This document shows, in pieces, positions 18,315 to 27,302 of a stretch of DNA of 64,000 nt. Source of the stretch: Pikeienuella piscinae (GTDB taxonomy: Bacteria; Pseudomonadota; Alphaproteobacteria; Rhodobacterales; Rhodobacteraceae); the NCBI RefSeq assembly GCF_011044155.1, contig NZ_CP049056.1:1054001-1118000 (forward strand), in the 5' to 3' direction. Each line of letters begins with the position of its first letter. Position 1 is the stretch's first letter. The notes beneath the pieces were generated by a model. That model did no database searches. It was not told the DNA's origin and saw only the letters and a program-made list of their open reading frames with translations. The position numbers and the translations under genes are program-made.

Positions 18315-19555
18315 TCATGTCGCGCAGGCGCCGCATTGAAACGGTCGAGACAGGTGAGCCGCATTCCGGACTCGTTCAAGCGCCAGACGCCGGCGCGGCG
18401 CGCGCCGGTCGGTGGCCAGCGATTGCATCGCGACGACGCCAAGCGGCACGAAAGCCAGCGCCGCGACCACCGCGCTCGCGGAAAGCGAGTAGATGTTCGA
18501 GGTTTCGACGAAGACGATCAGCGCGCTCTCCGGGATCGTGAAGATGAGCCACCAGTCCCGCCCGAGCACCTCCCTGAGCGACGAGAACGACACCAGATAC
18601 CAGCCGCCATCGACCTTGAAGAGACCGCTGAACTCCCTCTCGATCAGGAACCGATCATAGACCTGGCGCAGCACCGGCACATCGACGTCGCCGACCTGCA
18701 GACGCGCGCCGCCGTCCGCATCGCTCCCGGACAGGCCGGGCGCCACGGCGAAATATCCATCGCCGTCGACGATGAACGCCAGGCCCGTGTCTCCAAGCGC
18801 CAGCCTTTCCGGAAAGCCCTCAAGCTCGTCGAGAAGGATATCGACGCCGACGACCGCGACCGGCCCGCCGTCGTCGCCGCCGAAGCGGCGCGACACGATG
18901 ATGCCGAGGCCGCCATCGGTGAAGAACCGATAGACCGGCGACCACACCGGCCGGTCGACGGCGCGCGCCGCCTGAAACCAGGACCGGGTTCGCGGATCGA
19001 ACTGGTCATCCGGGTCCACATGCGACGATATCACCTCGCCGCCGCTTTCAAGCTTGGAGAGCGTGGCCTTCGGCGCGCCGTCCTCTCGGCTCACCAGCTT
19101 CTGCGTCCAGCCGTCGCCTTCGGTCCGGCTGATCATCAGGAAAGAGCCGTCATCGGTTCCGACATAGATGTTGAGGATCTGCGGGCTCGCCGTCAGGTAG
19201 CTGCGGCTGATGCAGTCGAGTTGCCGGCGCTCGGGGCGGCGCAGCTCCGAACTACCCATCGACGCGGCGATGATCTCCGTGACCTTCTGCGCCGGGGCGA
19301 AGTAACCGTCGACCCTCTCGCGGATTCGCGTATCGACCGCGTCGACATAGTTGCGCGCGATTTCGCGGGCGCCCCTCTGGTTCTCGACATAGGCGAACCA
19401 GGAGCTGCCGACCGCCGCGGCGGCGATGGCGAGCACCACAAGAACAGGAACGAAAAGCCGCCGGTGGCGGCGCGCCCGAGCCTAACGGTGTTCGACAGGA
19501 TCCCTCTCCGCGTCAACGATCTCGACCAGCGGGCGCCTCCAGTTGCGCGCTTCAT
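18315..19555 (-). pseudogene. dCache-domain membrane sensor, N-terminal frameshift
   Basis: The long frame (GTG at 19439 to 18315) encodes a membrane helix (VVLAIAAAAVGSSW), a large outside double-Cache domain (LNIYVGTDDGSFLMISR, DPRTRSWFQAA, GGLGIIVSRRF, VGVDILLDEL) and a second membrane helix (SASAVVAALAFVPLGVVAM). It ends about 35 residues later with no kinase, cyclase or methyl-acceptor output domain. The N-terminal basic segment is in another frame, from an ATG at 19555 (MKRATGGARWSRSL); total length is 3n+2, so one base is missing near 19475. Its stop overlaps the restored MlaE start (ATGA), making it the first gene of the decayed transporter operon. Confidence 0.65.
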
Positions 19556-19621
19556 GCGTTTCCGGAGACTATAGAAAACCGTCCGGCCCGCAAACGAGTA
19601 TCAACCGTTCGAGCGGCCGTC

Positions 19622-20386
19622 TCAGCCGAGCTTGAAGGCGACCTCGCCGACACCCTCGATCCGCATCGTCAGCCGCCCCGGATGCTCGACCGGATAGAGC
19701 GGCATATGCGCGCCGCAGAGCAGAACCTCACCCGCCTTCGGCGTCACGCCGTGAGCGTTGAAATGATTGGCGAGAAACGCGACCGCGTCGAGCGGATGCT
19801 GGGGCGCGGCGCCGACGGCGTTCAGGATCTCCTGATCGTCATGCTCGACCACGGTCCTCAGCTTCGCGGGATCGAGATCGCGCGGCTTCACGCCATTCTC
19901 GGTGTCGTAGCAGAGCCCGGCGTTGAAAACATTGTTGGCGAGGATCGAGGCGGCGTGCGCGCTCGTCGACTCGCGCCGGTCCAGCAATTCGAACGCGACG
20001 GTGAAATGCGAAACGGCGTCCGCCGCGCTCTCCCGGTCCCAGCCGCCGGCGCGCGGGGCGAGGTCGACCGCGAGAACCGCGGCGATTTCCGGCTCCATCA
20101 TGAAGCTCATGTAATCCGCCAGCTTCAGGTTGGCGTCGCCGCGACAGAGATCGTCGCAAAAGACATGAGCGGCACCGGGCGCCTTCATGCCGAATTTCTC
20201 CATCAATTCGGGCTTGTTCCAGGCGATCTTGCGGCCGGCGACTCCGCCCTTCGCCGCCGCCAGAATCGGCGCGGCGTCGAACTGGACGGCGTAGCCCGCT
20301 TCGGGCGGCGCGTCCGACTCGTCAAGCGGCCGGAAGCGTCGGCCCTCCAGAATGTCAGCGGCGATGAGTTCGGCGATCGATGCCAT
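19622..20386 (-). CDS. 2-keto-4-pentenoate hydratase family protein
   Basis: The 254-residue protein belongs to the fumarylacetoacetase/2-hydroxypentadienoate hydratase fold, which hydrates 2-oxopent-4-enoate-type intermediates of aromatic degradation. Supporting parts are GRKIAWNKPELMEKFG, the metal-ligand region FMMEPEIAAVLAVDL (two acidic residues) and the C-terminal LCGAHMPLYPVEHPGR. The ATG at 20386 gives the usual MASIAELIAADILEGRRF start; further upstream in-frame sequence looks non-coding. No other meta-cleavage genes are nearby, so the physiological substrate is open. Confidence 0.82.
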   Translation of the reverse strand: MASIAELIAADILEGRRFRPLDESDAPPEAGYAVQFDAAPILAAAKGGVAGRKIAWNKPELMEKFGMKAPGAAHVFCDDLCRGDANLKLADYMSFMMEPEIAAVLAVDLAPRAGGWDRESAADAVSHFTVAFELLDRRESTSAHAASILANNVFNAGLCYDTENGVKPRDLDPAKLRTVVEHDDQEILNAVGAAPQHPLDAVAFLANHFNAHGVTPKAGEVLLCGAHMPLYPVEHPGRLTMRIEGVGEVAFKLG

Positions 20387-20467
20387 GGCCCACGTTTCCC
20401 TGTTCCCCTTGGTCGGCGTCGGCGATAGCACGTCGCGGCGAGGGGGGGAAGCCAAGGGGGCGCGGGC

Positions 20468-21589
20468 TTATTCCGCCGGCGTCATGCGCCAGATCGCGCC
20501 CGGGTCTTCGTCGGTCGCGAACCAGATCGCGCCATCGGGCGCTTCGCGAACGTCGCGGATGCGCCCGAAAGCGCCGGCGAAAAGCCGCTCCTCTTCTCTG
20601 AGCCGTCCGCCCTCCATGCCGAGACGCGAGAGCAGCCTGAATTTCAGCGCGCCGACGAGGAAATCGCCGCGCCACGCCGGAAAAAGGTCGCCCTGATAGA
20701 TCGCCAGGCCGGAAGGGGCGATCGACGGGTCCCAGTAATACGCGGGCTGCTCCATCCCCGCCGCCGCCGTTCCTCGCCCGATCTTTTCGCCAGAGTAATG
20801 ACGGCCGTAGCTGATCTCAGGCCAGCCGTAATTGGCGCCGGGGTCCGGCCGATTGATCTCGTCGCCGCCCCGCGCCCCGTGCTCCACCACCCAGAGCGCG
20901 CCGGCGGCGTCCAGCGCGGCGCCCTGCGGGTTGCGATGGCCGTAGGACCAGATTTCCGGCAATGCGCCGTCGCGGCCGAAGAACGGGTTTCCGGGCCAAG
21001 GCGCGCCGTCGCGCGTGATCCGCACAACCTTGCCCTGATGGGTTCCGAGATCCTGCGCCGCCGCGCCCTCGCCGCGCTCGCCAAAGGTGACGAAGAGCGA
21101 ACCGTCCGGCGCGACGACGATGCGCGAGCCGAAATGGCGCGTGGTCGATTTCGATGGTTGCTGCCGGAAGATCACCTTCAGCGCCTCCAACCGCGGCGCG
21201 CGATCGCGAACCAGTCGCGCCCGCGCCACCTCGGTCCGGGCGGAGAACAGCCCGTCGGACGCGGCGTAGGAAAGATAGATCTCGCCGCTTTTGGCGAAAT
21301 CCCGCGCGAGCGCGACATCGAGCAGCCCGCCCTGCCCGCGCGCCGCCACTCCCGGCGCGCCGTCAAGCGGGTTGGAGAGCGCGCCATCCTGATAAAGCCG
21401 CAGCGCGCCCGGCCGCTCGGTGATCAGCATGGCGCCGGTCGTCTCGAAATCCGGCAGGAACGCAAAGCTCCAGGGGTGGTCCAGCCCCTCGACCATCGGC
21501 TCGACCCGCACCGGCCCGGCCGAGGTCTCGAAAACCTGCGCCGAAGCCGGCGTGGCGAGGAGGGCGAGAGCGATCAGCGCATGTTTCAT
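20468..21589 (-). CDS. PQQ-dependent sugar dehydrogenase-like beta-propeller protein, periplasmic
   Basis: The 373-residue protein starts with a signal peptide (KHALIALALLATPASA) and has the glucose/sorbosone dehydrogenase beta-propeller. Visible are GLDHPWSFAFLPD, GGLLDVALARDF, the active-site histidine region and GHRNPQGAALDAAGALWVVEHG with DEINRPDPGANYGWP near the PQQ site. Family members oxidise aldose sugars in the periplasm using PQQ. The ATG at 21589 places the signal peptide at the N-terminus. It probably forms an operon with the hydratase gene downstream (81-bp gap). Confidence 0.88.
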   Translation of the reverse strand: MKHALIALALLATPASAQVFETSAGPVRVEPMVEGLDHPWSFAFLPDFETTGAMLITERPGALRLYQDGALSNPLDGAPGVAARGQGGLLDVALARDFAKSGEIYLSYAASDGLFSARTEVARARLVRDRAPRLEALKVIFRQQPSKSTTRHFGSRIVVAPDGSLFVTFGERGEGAAAQDLGTHQGKVVRITRDGAPWPGNPFFGRDGALPEIWSYGHRNPQGAALDAAGALWVVEHGARGGDEINRPDPGANYGWPEISYGRHYSGEKIGRGTAAAGMEQPAYYWDPSIAPSGLAIYQGDLFPAWRGDFLVGALKFRLLSRLGMEGGRLREEERLFAGAFGRIRDVREAPDGAIWFATDEDPGAIWRMTPAE

Positions 21590-21628
21590 GCCTGACGATC
21601 TGGGGCGGGCGGGCTCCGCCGGCAAGGC

Positions 21629-22633
21629 CTATTCCGTCGCCATCTTCTCGGCGAACTCCATGGCGAAATAGGTCAGCACCCCGTCGCAGCCCGCGCGCTT
21701 GAAGGCGATCAGGCTCTCTGCGACGGCGCGGTCGCGGTCAAGCCAGCCATTGTCGCAGGCCCCGGCCAGCATCGCGTATTCGCCCGAGACCTGATAGGCG
21801 TAAGTCGGCGCGCCGAACCTCTCCTTCACCCTCCGGCAAACGTCGAGATAGGGCATGCCCGGCTTCACCATCACCATGTCCGCGCCTTCGGAGAGGTCGA
21901 TCGCCACCTCGCGCAGCGCCTCGTCGCCATTCGCCGGGTCCATCTGATAGGTCTTCTTGTCGCCCTTCAGCTGGCCGGAGGCGCCGACCGCGTCGCGGAA
22001 CGGGCCATAGAAGGCCGAGGCGTATTTCGCCGCGTAGGACATGATGATCGTGTTCGGGAAATCGTTGCTCTCCAGCGCCTGGCGGATGACGCCGATCCGT
22101 CCGTCCATCATGTCGGAGGGGCCGAGAATGTCCGCCCCGGCCTCGGCTTGCGCCAGCGCCTGTTTCTCCAGCGCCACCAGCGTCTCGTCGTTGACGATCT
22201 CGTCGCCCCGGAGGATGCCGTCATGACCATGGATGGAATAGGGATCGAGCGCCACGTCGAGCATGACGCCGATCTCCGGAACCATGCGCTTGATCGCCCG
22301 TGTGGCGGTGTTGACCAGATTGTCCGGGTTCCAGGCTTCCTCGCAATCCTCGGAAAGCCGCTCCCTCGGGGTGTTCGGGAAGAGGGCGACGCACGGAATG
22401 CCGAGATCCGCCGCCCGCTCCGCCGCAATCGCCGCGCGATCGACGCTCAAGCGGTTGACGCCAGGCATCGAGGAGATCGGCTCCTCCACATCCGCCCCCT
22501 CGCGAATGAAGATCGGCCAGATCAGATCGCCGGTCCCGACGCTGTTCTCTCGCGCCAAGTCGCGGATCCACGGCGCTTGCCGGGTGCGGCGCGGGCGGGA
22601 GAACGGAAATGGAGCGACGACGCTCTCGGGCAT
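21629..22633 (-). CDS. hemB: Delta-aminolevulinic acid dehydratase (porphobilinogen synthase)
   Basis: Joins two 5-aminolevulinate molecules to make porphobilinogen, the second common step of heme, chlorophyll and cobalamin synthesis. The 334-residue protein has both Schiff-base lysine regions (MSYAAKYASAFYGPF and VMVKPGMPYLDV). The segment ALDPYSIHGHDG lacks the zinc-site cysteines, so this is the Mg-dependent alphaproteobacterial type. The ATG at 22633 has GGGAAG nine bases upstream; 22648 is the alternative start. Small palindromes at about 22765-22797 lie in the upstream region. Confidence 0.96.
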   Translation of the reverse strand: MPESVVAPFPFSRPRRTRQAPWIRDLARENSVGTGDLIWPIFIREGADVEEPISSMPGVNRLSVDRAAIAAERAADLGIPCVALFPNTPRERLSEDCEEAWNPDNLVNTATRAIKRMVPEIGVMLDVALDPYSIHGHDGILRGDEIVNDETLVALEKQALAQAEAGADILGPSDMMDGRIGVIRQALESNDFPNTIIMSYAAKYASAFYGPFRDAVGASGQLKGDKKTYQMDPANGDEALREVAIDLSEGADMVMVKPGMPYLDVCRRVKERFGAPTYAYQVSGEYAMLAGACDNGWLDRDRAVAESLIAFKRAGCDGVLTYFAMEFAEKMATE

Positions 22634-22764
22634 GGCGGGACTTCCCATCGTTGCGGACCTGTCGCGACGGTCATCGCATGGCGGCGGGAGCGCATCAAGA
22701 TTGCGGCCCGCGCGCCGGGATTCGCCCGGCGGCGGGGAAAGACGCGCATCGCGGCGAAAAAGGA

Positions 22765-22780
22765 TTATCGCACACGATAA
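22765..22780. promoter_or_regulatory. Palindrome upstream of hemB, candidate operator
   Basis: TTATCG-CACA-CGATAA is a perfect 6-bp dyad in an unusually AT-rich patch about 130 bp upstream of the hemB start. A shorter dyad (TCAA-GATA-TTGA, 22786-22797) follows. The regulator is unknown; it does not match the usual FNR box. Confidence 0.25.
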
Positions 22781-22943
22781 GGGGATCAAGATATTGAACC
22801 TATAAGGCAATCCGAAAATGCGATCGCGATAAGGTCGCGGCGGCGGGTATTTTCGGGGGCCCGCGACGCGCCTCTCACGGGCGAGCGCCCCGGCCCCGCG
22901 CCAAGGTTTCGGCGATCCGTCTCGGGGTCCGCGGCGAAACCTC

Positions 22944-23423
22944 TCAGCCGCGGCGCGCCGCCTCGATCGCGGCGACGTCGATCTTGCGCATGCCCATCAT
23001 CGCGCTGAACGCGCGCTTCGCCTCCTCGCCGCCGGCGGCCATCGCCTCGGTCAGAGCGCGCGGCGTGATCTGCCAGTTGAGGCCCCACCTGTCCTTGCAC
23101 CAGCCGCAGGCGCTTTCCCGACCGCCGTTTCGAATGATTGCGTTCCAGTAGTGGTCGGTCTCCGCCTGATCGTCGGTCGCGATCTGGAACGAAAAGGCCT
23201 CGTTGTGCGAGAAGGCCGGCCCGCCGTTGAGTCCGAGACAGGGGATGCCGATAACGGTGAAGTTGACCGTCAGCACGTCGCCGGCCTTGCCAGAGGAGAA
23301 ATCGCCGGGCGCGCGCTGGACGGCGCCGACCGAACTCTCCGGAAAGGTTTCGGCGTAGAAATTGGCCGCGGCTTCGGCGTCCTTGTCGTACCAGAGGCAG
23401 ATCGTGTTCTTGGGAATGCTCAT
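22944..23423 (-). CDS. VOC superfamily (PhnB / glyoxalase-like) protein
   Basis: About 159 residues from the ATG at 23423 (MSIPKNTICLWYDKDAEAAANFY). This is the PhnB-like group of the vicinal-oxygen-chelate fold: NFYAETFPESSVG, LTVNFTVIGIPCLGLNGGP, FSFQIATDDQAETD, and CGWCKDRWGLNWQITPRAL. The family includes enzymes acting on small organics, but most PhnB-like members have no known activity. In-frame ATGs at 23435 and 23462 are possible alternatives. It is divergent from mfd. Confidence 0.88.
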   Translation of the reverse strand: MSIPKNTICLWYDKDAEAAANFYAETFPESSVGAVQRAPGDFSSGKAGDVLTVNFTVIGIPCLGLNGGPAFSHNEAFSFQIATDDQAETDHYWNAIIRNGGRESACGWCKDRWGLNWQITPRALTEAMAAGGEEAKRAFSAMMGMRKIDVAAIEAARRG

Positions 23424-23716
23424 CGCCCGCACCATCGCTTTCTCACCCTGCGTCGCCCTCACATCCGCCGATCACGGCGCGGATGACACGCGGCTTCAGT
23501 TCCACACTAGGAACGTGGAGCCTGTCCTCGCCGTGTCAATGCGCCCCACGCCCGGAGAGCGAGGCGCCTGCGCGAGACAGGCGTCGGAGTGGACCGTGGC
23601 GCTTTTTCGCGGACCCCGAGGCTTGAGGGAAGCGCCGCAGCCCTCTAAGTGAGACGCGATCCGATACCCTCCGGCCACGCGGCCGGGGGATGTTTCCATT
23701 GCCGGAGCTACGCCCG

Positions 23717-26700
23717 ATGAAAGACGCCGCGCTCACCGTTTCCGACCTCCGCGTCGGCGGCGCGCCGGAAGGGTTCGACGGCAAGGTCGTCGCCGATCTC
23801 GCGCGCGACCATGGCGCCCCGGTGCTGCATATCGCGCGCGACGACCGTCGTGCGGCCTCGATGGCGGACGCGCTCGGGTTTTTCGCGCCTGAACTTCCGA
23901 TGCTGCGGTTCCCGGCCTGGGACTGCACGCCCTATGACCGCATCTCCCCGAACGCGGAGATCACCGCGCAGCGCATGGCGACGCTCGCCGCGCTCGCCGA
24001 CGGGCTGGATGCGCCGGCGATCATCCTCGCCACGGTCAACGCCGTGACGCTCCGCACTCCCGCCCGCGCCGACGTGAGCGGCGGGAACTGGTCCGCGATC
24101 GTCGGCCAGCGGGTCGATCTCGACGGGTTGACCGAGCATCTCGTCCGGGCCGGATTCAACCGCGCCTCGACAGTCGCCGAGCCGGGCGATTTCGCGCTGC
24201 GGGGCGGCATTGTCGATATCTTCCCGCCCGGCGCGGAAACCCCGGTCCGGCTCGACTTTTTCGGCGACGTGCTGGACGGCGCGCGGCGCTTCGACGTGGA
24301 AAGCCAACGCACCCTGGAGCGCGTCGAGCGCGTCGAGCTCGCACCCGCGACCGAGGCGCCGCTCGACCCCGAGTCCATCGCCCGCTTCCGGCGCAATTAC
24401 CGTGAGATGTTCGGCGCCGCCGGGCTGGACGACCCGCTCTACGAGGCGGTGAGCGCTGGACGCAAGCATCAGGGAATGGAGCATTGGGCGCCGCTCTTTC
24501 ACGACCGGATGGAGACGATCTTCGACTATCTCCCCGGCGCGCCGGTCTCTCTCGAACATCTCACCGATGACGCCGCCGCCGCCCGCTGGACGCAGATCGA
24601 AGAGCATTACGACGCCCGCGCCGCGGCGGCGAAAGACCGGGGAATGGGGCAGAGCGTCTACAAGGCGCCGCCTCCGGCCAGCCTCTATCTCTCGCCCGAC
24701 GAGTTCGAGAAGCGTCTGAAGGGTCGCCCGGTCCGCCGGCTTTCGCCCCATGCGCAGCCGCCGGGGCCGGGCGTCATCGATCTCGGCGCCCGGATGGGCC
24801 GCAACTTCGCCGCCGAGCGCCAGCGCGAGGACGCAAAGCTCTTCGACGCGCTCGCCGATCATATCCGTGATCGCCGCGCCAAGGGCCGCGTCGTAATCGC
24901 CGCGTGGTCGGAAGGCGCGCGCGAGCGCATGGCCGGGATGCTCGCCGATCAGGGGCTCGACGGCGCCGCGACGGCGAGCCGCTGGTCCGAAGTCGAGAAA
25001 GCCCCGAAAGGCGCGCTCCGCCTCGCGACGTGGCCGTTGGAGGCCGGTTTCACCTATGGCGACGTGACGGTCATCGCCGAGCAGGACATTCTCGGCGAAC
25101 GCCTGATCCGCAAGGCGCGCAAGCGCAAGGCGGAGAATTTCATCGCCGAGGCCGGGACGCTGGCACAGGGCGATCTCGTCGTTCATGTCGAACATGGCGT
25201 CGGCCGCTACACCGGCATGAAGACGGTCGAGGCGCTCGGGGCGCCGCATGAGTGCCTCGAGCTGGAATATTCCGGTGGCGACCGGCTCTATCTTCCGGTC
25301 GAGAATATCGAGCTTCTGTCGCGCTACGGCCATGCCGAAGGGCTGCTCGACAAGCTTGGCGGCGGCGCATGGCAGGCGAAGAAGGCGAAGCTGAAAGAGC
25401 GCATCCGCGACATGGCGGAGAAGCTGATCCGCGTCGCCGCCGAACGGATGCTGCGCGAAGCGCCGCAGCTGACCCCGCCCGACATGATGTGGGACGAATT
25501 TTGCGCCCGCTTCCCCTATTCGGAGACGGACGACCAGCTTCACGCCATCGAGGACGTGCTGGAGGATCTGGCCGCCGGGCGGCCGATGGACCGGTTGATC
25601 TGCGGCGATGTCGGCTTCGGCAAGACCGAGGTCGCGCTCCGCGCCGCTTTCGTCGCGGCGATGTCGGGCGCGCAGGTGGCGCTGATCTGCCCGACCACCC
25701 TGCTCGCCCGCCAGCACGCCAAGGGGTTCGCCGAACGCTTCAAGGGCACCCCGCTGAAGGTGCGGCAGCTTTCGCGTTTCGTCGGCGCGAAGGAGGCGGA
25801 GGCGACGCGCGAGGGCCTTGCGGATGGCACTGTCGATATCGTCATCGGCACGCATGCGCTGCTGGCGAAGGGGATCAGGTTCCGCAATCTCGGCCTGTTG
25901 ATCATCGACGAGGAACAGCATTTCGGCGTCGCGCACAAGGAGCGGCTGAAACGGCTCCGTTCCGACGTTCATGTGTTGACGATGACCGCGACGCCGATCC
26001 CCCGCACCCTGCAGATGTCGATGTCGGGGGTCCGCGAACTCTCGCTGATCGCGACGCCGCCGGTCGATCGGCTGGCGGTGCGCACCTATGTCGCGCCGTT
26101 CGACGCGGTGACGGTGCGCGAAGCGCTGCTGCGCGAACGCTATCGCGGCGGACAGTGCTTTTTCGTCGTGCCGCGGATTTCCGACCTCGCCGAGCAGGAG
26201 GCGTTCCTGCGGGAGGAAGTTCCGGAGATCAGTTTCATCACCTGCCACGGCCAGATGTCGGCTGGCGATCTGGACCAGCGGATGAACGCTTTCTATGATG
26301 GCGAGTACGATGTCCTGCTCTCGACCACCATTGTCGAGAGCGGCCTCGACATTCCGGCCGCCAACACGCTGATCGTGCATCGGGCGGACATGTTCGGCCT
26401 CGCCCAGCTTTACCAGATCAGGGGACGGGTCGGACGCTCAAAGGTCCGCGCCTACGCCTATTTCACCACCGAGCCGAGGAAACCGCTGACCCCGGCGGCG
26501 GAAAAGCGGTTGAAGGTGCTCTCAAGTCTCGACAGTCTCGGCGCAGGGTTCACGCTGGCGAGCCACGACATGGACATTCGCGGCGCGGGGAACCTGCTCG
26601 GCGAGGAACAGTCCGGCCATATCCGCGAGGTCGGATATGAACTTTATCAGGAGATGCTGGAGGAGACGATCGCCAAGCTCCGCACGGGGCAGATGGATGG

Positions 26701-27190
26701 TCTCACCGATATGGAGGAGACGTGGTCACCGAAGATCAGCCTCGGCGTCGCGGTGCTGATACCGGAGGATTACGTGGCCGATCTCGACCTGCGGCTCGGG
26801 CTCTATCGGCGGCTTTCCGGGCTGGAGACGCGGACCGATCTCGAAGGATTCGCGGCGGAGCTTCACGACCGCTTCGGCAAGCCGCCCGAGGAAGTGGAAA
26901 CTCTGCTCCGTATCGTCCGGATCAAGACCATGTGCCGCCGCGCCGGGATCGAAAAGCTCGACACCGGCGAGCGCGGCGCGGTGATCCAGTTCCGCGGCGA
27001 CCGGTGCGAGTATCCGGCCGGTCTGGTTAAATTCATCGAGGATGAGCGCGGCCGCGCAAAGATCCGCGACAACAAACTTGTCGTTCGTCGCGACTGGAAG
27101 GATGACGGGACGCGGGTGAAGGGCGCCTTCGCGATCGCCCGCGATCTCGCGAAACTGGCGGGCGGCAAAGCGAAGAAGTCAGCGGCCTGA
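23717..27190 (+). CDS. mfd: Transcription-repair coupling factor Mfd
   Basis: This ATP-dependent translocase removes RNA polymerase stalled at DNA lesions and recruits UvrA. At 1157 residues it has full family length and all parts in order: UvrB-homology N-terminus (VLHIARDDRRAASMADAL, FPAWDCTPYDRISP), the RNA-polymerase interaction domain (GDLVVHVEHGVGRYTGM), Walker A GDVGFGKTE (residues 630-638), DEEQ box (LLIIDEEQHFGVAHKERL), motif III TATPIPRTL, the translocation motif region and motif VI QIRGRVGRSK. The ATG at 23717 is preferred over 23690 by similarity to family N-termini. It converges on the DUF1489 gene. Confidence 0.97.
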   Translation: MKDAALTVSDLRVGGAPEGFDGKVVADLARDHGAPVLHIARDDRRAASMADALGFFAPELPMLRFPAWDCTPYDRISPNAEITAQRMATLAALADGLDAPAIILATVNAVTLRTPARADVSGGNWSAIVGQRVDLDGLTEHLVRAGFNRASTVAEPGDFALRGGIVDIFPPGAETPVRLDFFGDVLDGARRFDVESQRTLERVERVELAPATEAPLDPESIARFRRNYREMFGAAGLDDPLYEAVSAGRKHQGMEHWAPLFHDRMETIFDYLPGAPVSLEHLTDDAAAARWTQIEEHYDARAAAAKDRGMGQSVYKAPPPASLYLSPDEFEKRLKGRPVRRLSPHAQPPGPGVIDLGARMGRNFAAERQREDAKLFDALADHIRDRRAKGRVVIAAWSEGARERMAGMLADQGLDGAATASRWSEVEKAPKGALRLATWPLEAGFTYGDVTVIAEQDILGERLIRKARKRKAENFIAEAGTLAQGDLVVHVEHGVGRYTGMKTVEALGAPHECLELEYSGGDRLYLPVENIELLSRYGHAEGLLDKLGGGAWQAKKAKLKERIRDMAEKLIRVAAERMLREAPQLTPPDMMWDEFCARFPYSETDDQLHAIEDVLEDLAAGRPMDRLICGDVGFGKTEVALRAAFVAAMSGAQVALICPTTLLARQHAKGFAERFKGTPLKVRQLSRFVGAKEAEATREGLADGTVDIVIGTHALLAKGIRFRNLGLLIIDEEQHFGVAHKERLKRLRSDVHVLTMTATPIPRTLQMSMSGVRELSLIATPPVDRLAVRTYVAPFDAVTVREALLRERYRGGQCFFVVPRISDLAEQEAFLREEVPEISFITCHGQMSAGDLDQRMNAFYDGEYDVLLSTTIVESGLDIPAANTLIVHRADMFGLAQLYQIRGRVGRSKVRAYAYFTTEPRKPLTPAAEKRLKVLSSLDSLGAGFTLASHDMDIRGAGNLLGEEQSGHIREVGYELYQEMLEETIAKLRTGQMDGLTDMEETWSPKISLGVAVLIPEDYVADLDLRLGLYRRLSGLETRTDLEGFAAELHDRFGKPPEEVETLLRIVRIKTMCRRAGIEKLDTGERGAVIQFRGDRCEYPAGLVKFIEDERGRAKIRDNKLVVRRDWKDDGTRVKGAFAIARDLAKLAGGKAKKSAA

Positions 27191-27200
27191 GCGACGCGGA

Positions 27201-27283
27201 CGGTTTCCCGACCCTGCGCCGGGGTCTCGACCGGCCGCTCGCATATGGGCGGGCCCCCGGCTCAAGGCCGGGAAACCGTTTTG
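27201..27283. terminator. Inverted-repeat region between convergent mfd and DUF1489 genes
   Basis: A perfect 10-bp pair, CGGTTTCCCG (27201-27210) and CGGGAAACCG (27269-27278), encloses the intergenic space. The right arm is followed by TTTT and adjoins a shorter CCCGGC-TCAAG-GCCGGG hairpin. Position between two stops suggests termination in both directions; the long loop makes this tentative. Confidence 0.4.
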
Positions 27284-27302
27284 GACGCCCCGTTCGCCCC
27301 CT

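Larger units (their letters stand above)
17449..18318 (-). pseudogene. MlaE-type ABC permease, split by an internal inversion
   Basis: The C-terminal 199 codons (18048 to 17452) are a clear MlaE permease (GLVLQALRLLRQIGQEGLV, PVVIGLLIIGRSG, VDPFLFLVMPRC). The N-terminal part is encoded on the opposite strand, at about 18126-18290 (LRPLNWRRTARGEFRRYL, then DLASGRQA). Inverting 18049-18290 joins them in frame and extends upstream to an ATG at 18318, giving 289 codons without a stop. That ATG makes an ATGA overlap with the upstream sensor gene, like the operon's other couplings. As it stands, the ATG leads only to a 31-codon frame ending at 18223. Confidence 0.85.

Noticed and set aside
18083-18541. 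152-codon plus-strand frame crossing the inverted segment
   Set aside because: The coding signal in this segment is in a different plus frame, that of the displaced permease N-terminus. This Arg-rich frame has no resemblance to a protein family.
23708-26380. 890-codon minus-strand frame opposite mfd
   Set aside because: Antisense of a full-length, motif-complete mfd. GC-rich codon bias alone opens this frame.
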